A stretch of 64,000 nucleotides of DNA. It comes from Aquisphaera giovannonii. Its GTDB lineage: Bacteria; Planctomycetota; Planctomycetia; Isosphaerales; Isosphaeraceae. The notes beneath the pieces are model-generated. The model made no database searches, was not told the origin of the DNA, and saw nothing but the letters and a program-made list of their open reading frames with translations. How positions within the stretch are numbered: the stretch's first letter is position 1; the number at the start of each line of letters is the position of its first letter. The translations under genes and the position numbers were made by a program. The stretch lies in NCBI RefSeq assembly GCF_008087625.1, contig NZ_CP042997.1, forward strand, positions 5,952,001 to 6,016,000. Reading direction: 5' to 3'. Positions 8,434 through 16,543 of the stretch are shown piece after piece.

Positions 8434-8813
8434 CATACGCATCAGGTTGGGGCCGGTCTCCCCCGAGCCGGAGACACGGGCGCACCCCGTGGGAGCCGGC
8501 TCAGAGTCTGTCCCATGAGCGACGCTTCCTGGAAGCCTTGCGAAGAAGGCCGGCCGATCCCGGTTCTCCCCCTTACGAAGGAGGAGTCGGAGAGGGTGTA
8601 TCGGTCGAGGCCGAGGCGATCGAAATCACCCCCCTATATCCCCCCTTCGTAAGGGGGGAAGCGGATTCGGACCCCCCACGGGGCCGATCCGGGTTCGACG
8701 GCTTGGCCTCCAGGTCGAGGCCCGCGCGGTCGCCGGGCGGAGCCGGCTCCCACGAGGCATGACTCTCGCCGCCGCCCGCCCCGGTCCCCGGCGGCTTGAC
8801 CGGATGCGTATCG
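8434..8813. repeat. Composite element with CATACGCATCAGGTT inverted ends
   Basis: About 380 bases. The left end is CATACGCATCAGGTT. The right end is its imperfect inverted copy, ACCGGATGCGTATCG. The interior contains GGAGCCGGCTCC palindromes. A second element with the same ends and the same interior palindrome lies at 60932-61191. No transposase is encoded, so if mobile it would need a helper. Confidence 0.5.
8565..8659. repeat. Inverted pair of CCCCCTTACGAAGG hairpins
   Basis: The left copy is TCTCCCCCTTACGAAGGAGG. The right copy is the inverted TCCCCCCTTCGTAAGGGGGG. About 52 bases lie between them. Each arm can fold on itself and the arms can also pair with each other. The architecture matches the pair at 3147-3328, though the sequence differs. 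Confidence 0.55.
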
Positions 8814-8875
8814 GGCGGGGTTCGCGGGTGCTCACCCGGGCCGGGTCGGGAGGGCGGCCGTCTGCCCGCGTGCCC

Positions 8876-9922
8876 TCACTTCCCCCTCCTCCTGGGCGCG
8901 GTCCTCCGCGCCCGGAGCTCCTTCAGGACGCGGTCGTGGGTCGCCTTCGACAGCCTCCAGCGGAGGCCCTTGGTGAAGAAATCCCCGAGGTCCTTCCCGG
9001 CGGCCAGGCTCGCGGCGGCGTAGAAGTTGTCGCGGGCGGCCAGGTAGTCGGACCGGTCGCGGGGCGGGGGCTGGCGGGGGATCTCGCGGTAGAGGCGGGA
9101 GACGAACTCGAGGCCGCCGTGCTCTCGCTGGAGGCGGAGGACCAACCCCGTCATGAGGTCGTTGACGCTGGTGTTCGCCTTCCAGGGGAGCATCTTGACG
9201 CACCAGGCGTTGTCCCAGCCGTACTTGTCGGGGTGGGCAAGGTACTCGTCCAGGTTGGCCTCCATGCCCGCGGCGAACTGCTTGCTGCCCTGGCCGTAGT
9301 AGGTCATGTCCTCCACGCCGGGCACCTCCCTGGCCAGGACGACGGCCATGACGTTGTTGAAACCGACGGTCCACCAGCCGTAGCTGTCCGGCCCATCGTG
9401 GGTGGCGTAGTCGATGGAGGCCATGTCCGGCATCCAGTAGTTGCGGTTGGTCTCGTAGAAGAAGACGTGGTCGAGCGTCTTGCCGCCCGCCTTCACCCGG
9501 TCGTAGAGGCCCTGGAACAGCCTGTCGTTGACGGCGTACCCGAGCCGGCCGTGGTAGGCGAGGCCGCCGCCGACCTGCGGCGAGACCTCGACCCGGATCC
9601 GGCCCTGGAACGGGTCGGTCAGCTCCGGGCGGCGGCCGGTGACGCGATCGTAGGCGTCGAACAGGCCGTCGAGCATGGCGCAGATCGCGGCCATGACCTT
9701 CGCGTCCCGGGCGTCGGGGCGCTCGCCCTCGAGGATCAGGGCCGTCCGCCGGCCGAACCAGGCCGCGGCCGAGGGCCCGCCCTTGATGTAGGGCCGGTAG
9801 TCCGTCAGGGCCATCGGGGCGGGCGTGCGGCCGGGGGCGTCGGCCTCGACCCGCGGCACGCACGATGCGACGGCCGCAACGAGGATCACCGTCACGGCGG
9901 TGCACGACTGGCAGCGGTCCAT
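8876..9922 (-). CDS. Secreted protein of unknown function
   Basis: 348 aa. The start MDRCQSCTAVTVILVAAVAS gives a signal peptide, possibly with a lipobox-like VAAVASC. The mature part is rich in aromatic residues (SYGWWTVGFNN, DNAWCVKMLPW) and has regular helices such as AKVMAAICAMLDGLFDAYDRV. I looked for a HExxH metalloprotease motif and found none. The C-terminus is strongly basic (RRTAPRRRGK). I do not recognise the family. The gene is flanked by the repeat-filled region downstream and the divergent ferritin-like gene upstream. The 74 residues upstream of the chosen Met are not supported. Confidence 0.7.
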   Translation of the reverse strand: MDRCQSCTAVTVILVAAVASCVPRVEADAPGRTPAPMALTDYRPYIKGGPSAAAWFGRRTALILEGERPDARDAKVMAAICAMLDGLFDAYDRVTGRRPELTDPFQGRIRVEVSPQVGGGLAYHGRLGYAVNDRLFQGLYDRVKAGGKTLDHVFFYETNRNYWMPDMASIDYATHDGPDSYGWWTVGFNNVMAVVLAREVPGVEDMTYYGQGSKQFAAGMEANLDEYLAHPDKYGWDNAWCVKMLPWKANTSVNDLMTGLVLRLQREHGGLEFVSRLYREIPRQPPPRDRSDYLAARDNFYAAASLAAGKDLGDFFTKGLRWRLSKATHDRVLKELRARRTAPRRRGK

Positions 9923-10142
9923 GGTGACGAACCCCTCCGAAGGCCCACGAGCGAGCGTCCGCGCAACCCGATCACGATAGGCCATGCCGGCGCCATCAAT
10001 CAAGGGCGGAGCGTTGATGCGTGGGCGCCCGGATTCCCGGGCCCGCGAGGCGCCGTCATCCGCGCCCCGCGGAACGGGGTTTGCAACCCGAGGCTCCCTC
10101 GTCTGCCCGTACTGAACCTCCACAAGATCGGGAATCCCCACC

Positions 10143-10631
10143 ATGAAGCTCGAATCCCTGCGCGACCTCCTGGTCGAACAGCTCCAGGACCTCTACGACG
10201 CCGAGAACCGCCTCACCAAGGCGCTGCCCAAGATGGCGAAGGCCGCGACCTCGCCCGAGCTGAAGGCCGCCTTCGAGAAGCACCTGGCCGAGACCGAGAA
10301 CCAGGTCTCGCGGCTGGAGCAGGTCTTCGAAGCGCTCGGCCAGAAATCGAAGAAGAAGACCTGCGCGGCGATGAAGGGCCTGATCGAAGAAGGCGAGGAG
10401 ACGATCAAGGAAGACGCCGAGCCCGAGGTCAAGGACGCCGCGCTCATCGCCGCCGCCCAGCGGGTGGAGCACTACGAGATGGCCGGCTACGGCACCGTCT
10501 GCTCCTACGCCAAGCTCCTGGGCGAGAAGGACGTGCTCAAGCTCCTCAAGGAGACCATGGCGGAGGAGGTGGCGACCGACGAGGCCCTGACCCAGCTCGC
10601 CGAGAGCACGATCAACCTCCAGACGGTCTGA
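10143..10631 (+). CDS. YciE/YciF-type ferritin-like protein (DUF892)
   Basis: 162 aa, the usual size. A four-helix ferritin-like bundle associated with stress responses in other bacteria. The hallmark opening LRDLLVEQLQDLYDAENRL is present. Carboxylate and His ligands can be seen in DLYDAE, KHLAETENQ, RVEHYEMAGYG and MAEEVATDEAL. It is a single gene, followed 31 bases later by a perfect 13-bp hairpin. Function is inferred from the family; many planctomycetes carry several copies. Confidence 0.9.
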   Translation: MKLESLRDLLVEQLQDLYDAENRLTKALPKMAKAATSPELKAAFEKHLAETENQVSRLEQVFEALGQKSKKKTCAAMKGLIEEGEETIKEDAEPEVKDAALIAAAQRVEHYEMAGYGTVCSYAKLLGEKDVLKLLKETMAEEVATDEALTQLAESTINLQTV

Positions 10632-10662
10632 CGCGGCGCCCGCCCGCGAGCCCCCGCCCGGA

Positions 10663-10695
10663 CGGAGGAGCCCCGGCTTGCGCGGGGCTCCTCCG
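10663..10695 (+). terminator. Strong hairpin after the YciE-like gene
   Basis: Perfect 13-bp stem CGGAGGAGCCCCG with a 7-base loop, 31 bases past the stop at 10631. There is no T-tract on either side, so it may be a GC-rich terminator without poly-U or an mRNA-stabilising end. It also sits at the 3' end of the convergent gene 10731-11153 and could serve both. Confidence 0.5.
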
Positions 10696-10730
10696 CGGGC
10701 CCTCGCGACGCCGGGCGTGCGGGGCATTCG

Positions 10731-11153
10731 CTAGGAGACTTCGGCCATGCCCTCGGGCCTCCTCCGCCCCGAGGACCGGCTGCCGGCGACGATCGCGGCC
10801 GGCACCACGAGGAGGTTCGCTACCTGGAACCAGGCCGGATAGGGCAGCTTGGAGAGGTTGAAGACCAGCCCCACGAGCAGCAGCAGCCCCACGGCCCCGG
10901 AGGCATAGACGCCGCCGATCCGGCGCGCGATCCCCGTGCCCGCCAGGGCCGCGAGGCCCCACAGGGGGACGACCGCGGCGAGCACCCACCGCGGGTATCC
11001 CTCGACGTGCCGGCACACCTCCTCCATCGATCCCCCGAAGCCGTCGGGGACCGGATGGGCCACCGCGCCGAAGGCCTCGACCGCGACGATCAGGGCGAAC
11101 GCCGCGAGCATCCCGGCCAGGGCGGCGAGGATCGCACGTAGGTATGCGGGCAT
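10731..11153 (-). CDS. Small four-helix integral membrane protein, unknown function
   Basis: 140 aa. Four hydrophobic segments are visible: AILAALAGMLAAFALIVAV, WVLAAVVPLWGLAALAG, YASGAVGLLLLVGLVFNL, and FQVANLLVVPAAIVAG. The C-terminus is basic and cytoplasmic-looking (RSSGRRRPEG). I do not recognise a named family. It stands between convergent and co-directional neighbours with no obvious partner. Confidence 0.75.
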   Translation of the reverse strand: MPAYLRAILAALAGMLAAFALIVAVEAFGAVAHPVPDGFGGSMEEVCRHVEGYPRWVLAAVVPLWGLAALAGTGIARRIGGVYASGAVGLLLLVGLVFNLSKLPYPAWFQVANLLVVPAAIVAGSRSSGRRRPEGMAEVS

Positions 11154-11264
11154 GATCAGGTTCCTGTACGGGCTTTACCGGGACGAGGGCGGCGGCGGCG
11201 CCCTGCGCGATCGCGGGCGCCCTCGCCGCCTCGCCGTCGTCATCCATCCGGCGGGCCGGCCCGC

Positions 11265-12266
11265 CTACGACAGCTTCGCGAGCCTGCCGCGCAGGAAGGC
11301 CGCGCACCCGGGCGCCTGGTCCTCGCTCAGGCTGTGGAGCAACAGCGGCCCGCGATAGCCGCAGCGGTGCAGCAGGCCGAGGTAGCTGTCGTAGTCGAGC
11401 TTGCCGTGCCCGGCCGGCCTGTCCCCCGCGTCGCCGTCGCGGACGACATCCTTGGCATGCGCCAGGACGGTGTCCTTGCCGACGAGCGAGACCGCCTCCT
11501 CGAGGATCTCCCTCATGCGCGGCAGCTCGCCGAGGTGGTAGAGGTTGGCGCCGTCCAGCGTGACCTTCAGCCGCGGCGAGCCGACCTCATCGAGCAGGCG
11601 GCGGGCCTTGCGCGCGGAGTCGACCACGTTGTTCACCTCGGGTTCGAAGGCCAGGGTCACCCCCGCCCGCTCGGCGATGCGCGTCGCCTCGCGCACGCAG
11701 GCGACCATGTCGCGCCAGGCCTCGGGAGTGCCGTTGTCCGGGTGGCCATGCCACATGTGCTCGCGCGATCGCGTGCCGGTGCAGATGTGGATCCGCGAGG
11801 TGCCCATGGGCCCGCACGCGTCGGCCAGGACGCCGAGCCGCCTCAGCCCCTCGCGGCGATGCTCCGCGTCGGGGTGACTCATGTTGAAGGTGCCGTCGAC
11901 GGAGGCCAGCACGACCGCCCGATCGGCCGCGGCCCGCCGCATCCGCTCGGCGAGCTCCGGGGCGATCTTCTCCGGCATCTTCGGCAGGCCGACGCAGTCC
12001 ATGCCGACCTGGACGTGTCGCAGGCCCAGGGCCTTCGCGGCGTCCAGCCTCGCCTCGACCGTCGGCCGGGAGAAGACGCTCAGGAAGATGCCGATCGGCA
12101 TGATCGCCGGCGGCTCCTCCTCGCGGGCGCCGCCCGGCCCGTCCGGGTAGGGCGCAGGGCCCGCGAGCGCGAGCCTCGCGGCCGCCGCCGGGGGCATCGC
12201 CGCGGCGGCCCGGAGCACCGCTCGACGGGGCCACGCCGCGGGTCGGTCCTGTCGTGACGCGTCCAT
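11265..12266 (-). CDS. Exported sugar phosphate isomerase/epimerase family protein
   Basis: 333 aa. A second xylose-isomerase-like TIM barrel. The N-terminus (WPRRAVLRAAAAMPPAAAAR) looks like a twin-Arg export signal. Barrel strands with probable metal ligands are GVTLAFEPEVNN (Glu), LKVTLDGANLYHLGE (Asp/His), VLAHAKDVVRDGD (His/Asp) and the late LLLHSLSEDQ. The start at 12266 is the first Met of this segment; residues upstream are Arg/Pro-rich. It is not adjacent to the first isomerase, so the two probably act on different sugars. Substrate unknown. Confidence 0.85.
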   Translation of the reverse strand: MDASRQDRPAAWPRRAVLRAAAAMPPAAAARLALAGPAPYPDGPGGAREEEPPAIMPIGIFLSVFSRPTVEARLDAAKALGLRHVQVGMDCVGLPKMPEKIAPELAERMRRAAADRAVVLASVDGTFNMSHPDAEHRREGLRRLGVLADACGPMGTSRIHICTGTRSREHMWHGHPDNGTPEAWRDMVACVREATRIAERAGVTLAFEPEVNNVVDSARKARRLLDEVGSPRLKVTLDGANLYHLGELPRMREILEEAVSLVGKDTVLAHAKDVVRDGDAGDRPAGHGKLDYDSYLGLLHRCGYRGPLLLHSLSEDQAPGCAAFLRGRLAKLS

Positions 12267-12349
12267 CGTGCGCCGACCCTCCTCTCGCCTGCCCGGCATC
12301 CGGGCCCGCCGCGGGCCCGGTCCGTCCCGCGGCCGCCGGGGCTGCGGGC

Positions 12350-13240
12350 TCACCCGGTCGTCATCTTGCCGATCGCCGGCCCGTCACGCAACGGGGCGGC
12401 CCCTCCGGCGGGCTCGCCCGTCCCGCGGGGCCGGTGCCGGGCTCGGCTCCGCGAGTACCAGCCGGGGATAACGATCGCGAGGGCCAGCGCCAGCATCGCG
12501 ACGGCGGGCGGCTCGGGGGCCGCCGCGGTCAGATATGTGTACGTGATCGAGAGCGATCCGGTGACCGAGGGGGAGGTGAGGTCGAACGCGGTGTCGGCGG
12601 AGAAATCGAGGCCGCCGCTCACCTGGACCCGGAACAGCCCCGGGCCGATGTAGGGCGAGAGGTCGTCGATCAGGATGTCCTCGTGGCAGGTCCAGGAGGG
12701 CGAGGTGACCGTCCGGGGATCGGCGACGTCGAACGCCTGGGGGACGGCCGGCCCCGAGTCGAACGACAACGTCTCCTCGTCGCCGAGCAGGTCGATGCGG
12801 GCGTGGGGCGAGATCGTGTAGGACGAGATGGGGCCGGAGGACTGATACTCCCCGGACACGGTGACGGTCCAGATCAGCTCCACCCGCTCGAGCGATCCCC
12901 GGCCTCCGCCGAACTGGGGGACGGCATCGGGCTGCGTCCTGCCGTTCAGCTCCGCGCAGTACGTGATCGATTCCGCCCTGAGCGGAGGGGCGACCAGGAG
13001 CAGGCATCCCAGCAGCGCCCAAGGCCGGAAGGGGTGCCTGCGGCGTCCGCGCTCCGAGGGCCTCGCCGAGGGCCGATCGCTCGCAGGGCCCGGCTCCCGC
13101 TCCGCCCCTGGGCGAAGGGACGAGGTCAGCGGCGCCGCGGGGTGCGACCCGGGCCGCCCTTCGCGGCGTATCGCAGGATCCGGCGGGTGCCGGCGGAGGG
13201 CGGAGAATCCTCGTGGCCTGGCTTCGATGGGGCACCGCAT
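12350..13240 (-). CDS. Exported PEP-CTERM-like surface protein
   Basis: Up to 296 aa. The true start is uncertain, because the first ~70 residues are Arg/Pro-rich and a signal peptide (FRPWALLGCLLLVAPPLRA) begins only after them. The mature part is a beta-rich domain with repeated Ser/Thr/Tyr strands (LSITYTYL) resembling choice-of-anchor proteins. The C-terminal tail AAAPEPPAVAMLALALAIV, then a basic SRSRARHR, is a PEP-CTERM-like sorting signal: a PEP motif, a hydrophobic helix and an Arg cluster. The protein is probably exported and anchored or released by an exosortase. It is divergent from the sigma factor at 14070 across an AT-rich region. Confidence 0.65.
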   Translation of the reverse strand: MRCPIEARPRGFSALRRHPPDPAIRREGRPGSHPAAPLTSSLRPGAEREPGPASDRPSARPSERGRRRHPFRPWALLGCLLLVAPPLRAESITYCAELNGRTQPDAVPQFGGGRGSLERVELIWTVTVSGEYQSSGPISSYTISPHARIDLLGDEETLSFDSGPAVPQAFDVADPRTVTSPSWTCHEDILIDDLSPYIGPGLFRVQVSGGLDFSADTAFDLTSPSVTGSLSITYTYLTAAAPEPPAVAMLALALAIVIPGWYSRSRARHRPRGTGEPAGGAAPLRDGPAIGKMTTG

Positions 13241-14069
13241 CGGCGTTTTCCTCCTGGGCCGCCCCCGAGGTCGTCGGGGGCTGCGGTAAGAGTCCGTCCC
13301 GGAAGTCGGGCTCCGAGGCGAGCGGGGCGGCTGCGGCGCATGAAGGCCGCGGAGAGGCCATGCCGACCGTCACGCGGGGCATCGCCCTTCGTCCGCTCGG
13401 GTCGACACGACCGATCGCGCCCGCTTCGGCTCAGCAACTCGACACCCGCGGAGCATACCAGGCGTCGACCAGGTCCGCAATTGGATGCATCAAAAAATGG
13501 GATCATTTTAAGAAAAGATCGTTTCGTGAATCTGTATTTAATAGCTGTCGCTCGGCCCCTGATCTTACGCCTGGGCGAAAGGCTTGAGTCATTTTTAGCT
13601 TGACGCGACGTCTCCGGACCGACGGTCGGGGAGAAGGGGGGACGCGAAGGTCGAAGATGAATTCGACCCCCTCGGAGAGGCGGGCGGAGCGGGACGATGC
13701 TGATCGAAGTCCCTCACGATGGCGATCCGAACGCGAGCGGGATGTGGATGCGGGGCCGCCTTTTCGGGGCATTCTATCCCGGAGGAACCGCTAATCTTTC
13801 TCGAAAGCTTTTTTTGTTTTGGCTTTTTCACTCCTGGCTGGTAATTTCTAATTTGACTTGGTGAGTCCGATCAGGCCACGATTTCTGTTGTGGTCATAAG
13901 CACGAATTCTTCGACGAATCCGCTGCTCGCGATTTCATGGATGGTTGTGTGATGTTGTGTTTTCGGGCCAGTTCGGCGCAGGTGCCGATTGGCCCGCGTG
14001 CGGGGGCAACGTCGCCCGCTGTCACGTTTCGGTCCACGCGGCAAGGCCTGGATCATCCGGAGGACGCCG
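13241..14069. other. AT-rich divergent intergenic region
   Basis: 829 bases between divergent genes. The stretch from about 13490 to 13960 is strikingly AT-rich for this chromosome (for example GATCATTTTAAGAAAAGATC and GCTTTTTTTGTTTTGG). It also holds CCACGATTTCTGTTGTGG near 13876, a short inverted repeat, and TTGACTTGG near 13854, which could be part of a promoter. I see no gene. It most likely carries promoters and operators for the flanking sigma factor and PEP-CTERM genes, or is an acquired segment. Confidence 0.5.
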
Positions 14070-14990
14070 ATGTTCGACGCGGCAACGAAGCGAACCTTCG
14101 ATTCGACGAGGATTTACGACCGGGACATGAGGAAATCCGTCCGCCTCTCGGCGGAGGAAGAGCGCAGGCTGGGCGAGGCCGTGGCCGGGGGCGATCGCGA
14201 CGCGCGTAGCCGCCTGGTGGAGGCCAACCTCCGCCTGGTCGCCAAGATCGCGGGCGGCTTTCGCAACCGCGGCATGGACTACGAGGACCTGATCGGCGAG
14301 GGGAACCTCGGGCTGATCCGGGCCGCGGAGGGCTACGACCCGCGATTCGGGACCCGGTTCGGCACGTACGCCAGCCACTGGATCAAGCAGGCGATCCGCG
14401 CCGCGCTGATCAACAACGCCTCGACCATCCGCCTGCCCGCCCACATGCACGGCCTCCTCGCCCGGTGGCGGACCGCCGAGCAGGCCCTCCGCCGCGAGCT
14501 GGATCGCAAGCCGAGCCTCGACGAGGTGGCCGCGCGCATGGGGCTCAGCAAGGTCCAGAAGGGGATGGTGGAGAAGGCGCAGAAGGCCGGGCGCATCCGG
14601 CTCGAGAGCGGCCTCAATGACGACGGCGAGGCCTGGAACCCCGACGACACCCGGGACGGCTCGACCGTCCCCGGGGGCGACCTGGAGCGGGCCGACGAGC
14701 TCGACGAGTTCCAGCGGCGGATGGGCCGACTGGACGACCGCGAGCGGACGGTCCTGGCGCTGCGGTTCGGCCTCGAGGGCAACGTCCCCCAGACGCTCAC
14801 GGAGATCGGCCGGCAGATGGGCGTGACCCGCGAGTGGATCCGCCGGATTGAACGCCGGGCCGTGGACAAGCTGTCGCGTGAGGAGACCGGGGGCGCCTCC
14901 GATGCCAGGCCGCCCGTCCTGCATGCGGGCCACCGGCCGCTCCTGGCCGGGCCGTCCAGGTCGGTCGACGGTGCCCGGGCCCTCGCTTGA
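14070..14990 (+). CDS. RNA polymerase sigma-70 factor, short RpoD/RpoS-like
   Basis: 306 aa. It has region 1.2/2 (RLVEANLRLVAKIAGGF, DLIGEGNLGLIRAAEGYDP, ASHWIKQAIRAAL), region 3 (KPSLDEVAARMGLS) and region 4 with its helix-turn-helix (LTEIGRQMGVTREWIRRIER). It lacks the long region 1.1 of a housekeeping sigma factor, so it is an alternative group 2/3 factor. The start ATG at 14070 has a good GGAGGA 6 bases upstream. The last ~35 residues are Pro/Gly/Arg-rich and outside the family core. It likely directs a stress or starvation regulon; the AT-rich leader suggests its own regulation. Confidence 0.9.
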   Translation: MFDAATKRTFDSTRIYDRDMRKSVRLSAEEERRLGEAVAGGDRDARSRLVEANLRLVAKIAGGFRNRGMDYEDLIGEGNLGLIRAAEGYDPRFGTRFGTYASHWIKQAIRAALINNASTIRLPAHMHGLLARWRTAEQALRRELDRKPSLDEVAARMGLSKVQKGMVEKAQKAGRIRLESGLNDDGEAWNPDDTRDGSTVPGGDLERADELDEFQRRMGRLDDRERTVLALRFGLEGNVPQTLTEIGRQMGVTREWIRRIERRAVDKLSREETGGASDARPPVLHAGHRPLLAGPSRSVDGARALA

Positions 14991-15467
14991 GCGGATCGAG
15001 GCGATCCGCCTGGTGAATCCGCCCTCGCGGCGCGTGGGGCGGGTCGGCCCTGCGCCCGCTCGTCCCGGCGGGGAGTCGGCACCCGGTCGTCGGCGTCCGG
15101 CTCGGCCCCGTCGGCCCTGCGCCACTTCCTGGACGGGGATGGCACGGGGGCGACGAAGGAGGCTCGGGGCGTGTCGAGGGCGTTCGAGCGGGGCTCGAAG
15201 GCGACGATGGGGCATTCCACCGGGCCGACCGGCCGCGGCACGGTCCGGCTGCGCTCCGACCGGCTCGGCCGGGCGGCCGCCTCGGGGATCGCGGAGCGGA
15301 CGCGCTCGCGCCACCCGGCCCGGCGATCGAGGACCGCGCCGTTCGCCCCGGCGGGGGGGTGGATTTCCGGGCGGGCCGGATGATCCGCGCGGGACCCCAT
15401 GGTCGAGGCGCGGGGGTTGCATTCCGTTTTCCCCGACCGTGCCCCGAGGTGCGAGCGAGGAGGTGAC
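14991..15467. other. Intergenic region, no gene seen
   Basis: 477 bases of uniformly GC-rich sequence between the sigma factor and the dehydrogenase. Open frames here have Arg/Pro/Gly-rich translations typical of non-coding DNA at this GC content. The only feature supported is the GAGGAGGTGAC ribosome-binding site just before 15468. Confidence 0.5.
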
Positions 15468-16514
15468 ATGCGTGCCCTGACCGTCCAGCCCGGCTCCGCC
15501 GGGTCCGCCCGCCTGGAAGACGTCCCGGAGCCCGACCCGGGGGGCGGCGCCCTCCTCGTCCAGGGGCTGGCGCTGGGGATCTGCGGGACCGACAGGGAGA
15601 TCGTCGGGGGGGAATACGGCTGGGCCCCCGAGGGGCACCAGCGGCTGGTCCTGGGCCACGAGTCGCTCGGCCGCGTGATCGAGGCGCCGGGCGATTCCGG
15701 CTTCGCGCCGGGCGACCTGGTCGTCGGCATCGTGCGCCACCCCGACCCGGTGCCGTGCCCGAACTGCGCCGCCGGCGAGTGGGACATGTGCCGCAACGGC
15801 CGCTACACCGAGCACGGCATCAAGCAGCGCGACGGCTTCGGGGCCGAGCGATACCGCCTCGACCCGGCCTTCGCCGTGCGACTGGATCCCGGCCTGGGGG
15901 GGCTCGGCGTGCTGATGGAGCCGGCGAGCGTCCTGGCCAAGGCGTGGGAGCACATCGAGGCCATCGGCCGGCGCGCCGTCTGGGAGCCCCGCCGCGTCCT
16001 GGTCACGGGGGCCGGGCCCATCGGCCTGCTCGCCGCCCTCATGGGCGCCCAGCGCGGCCTGGAGGTGACGGTGCTCGACCGGGCGGCCGAGGGCCCGAAG
16101 CCCGCCCTGGCCCGCGACCTCGGCGCGGCGTACATCACCGGCGACGTCGAGGAGGCGTGCAAGTCGGCCGACGTGATCGTCGAGTGCACCGGGGCCGCCC
16201 CGCTCGTGCTGGCCGCCATGACGAACTCGTCGCCGGGCGGCATCGTCTGCCTGACCGGCGTTTCGTCCGGCAGGCGGAAATACGCGCTCGACGCCGCCGC
16301 GTTGAACCGGGACATGGTGCTCGACAACGACGTGGTCTTCGGCTCGGTCAACGCCAATCGCCGCCACTACGAGAAGGCGGCCGAGTCTCTGCGGGGGGCG
16401 GACCCCGGCTGGCTCGGGCGGCTCATCACGCGTCGCGTCCCCCTGGATCGTTGGGCCGAGGCCCTGGACCACCGGCCCGACGACATCAAGACGGTGATCG
16501 AACTGGATTCCTGA
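15468..16514 (+). CDS. Glucose 1-dehydrogenase-type zinc alcohol dehydrogenase
   Basis: 348 aa. A medium-chain dehydrogenase/reductase that resembles archaeal-type glucose 1-dehydrogenases oxidising glucose to gluconolactone with NAD(P). Visible are GICGTDREIVGG (catalytic Cys/Asp region), VLGHESLGRV (His-Glu zinc ligands), CPNCAAGEWDMC (structural zinc cysteines), and the Rossmann motif VLVTGAGPIGLLAAL. A strong GAGGAGGTGAC precedes the ATG. Thirty bases downstream is a GH15 glucoamylase-type gene, so the pair could release and then oxidise glucose. Confidence 0.9.
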   Translation: MRALTVQPGSAGSARLEDVPEPDPGGGALLVQGLALGICGTDREIVGGEYGWAPEGHQRLVLGHESLGRVIEAPGDSGFAPGDLVVGIVRHPDPVPCPNCAAGEWDMCRNGRYTEHGIKQRDGFGAERYRLDPAFAVRLDPGLGGLGVLMEPASVLAKAWEHIEAIGRRAVWEPRRVLVTGAGPIGLLAALMGAQRGLEVTVLDRAAEGPKPALARDLGAAYITGDVEEACKSADVIVECTGAAPLVLAAMTNSSPGGIVCLTGVSSGRRKYALDAAALNRDMVLDNDVVFGSVNANRRHYEKAAESLRGADPGWLGRLITRRVPLDRWAEALDHRPDDIKTVIELDS

Positions 16515-16543
16515 ACGGACCGGCCGCCCCGGAGGCGACGAGA

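Larger units (their letters stand above)
8254..8875. other. Intergenic region filled with nested inverted repeats
   Basis: 622 bases with no credible gene. From outside in, it holds CATACGCATCAGGTT at 8434-8448 and its inverted partner at 8799-8813. Inside these are copies of the GTGGGAGCCGGCTC repeat at about 8487 and, inverted, near 8755. Innermost is an inverted pair of CCCCCTTACGAAGG hairpins at 8565-8586 and 8639-8659. Three inverted pairs nested within each other indicate a composite repeat element, not random sequence. Confidence 0.6.

Noticed and set aside
8434-8813. A complete insertion sequence
   Set aside because: Inverted ends are present but there is no transposase frame. I report it as a repeat element only.
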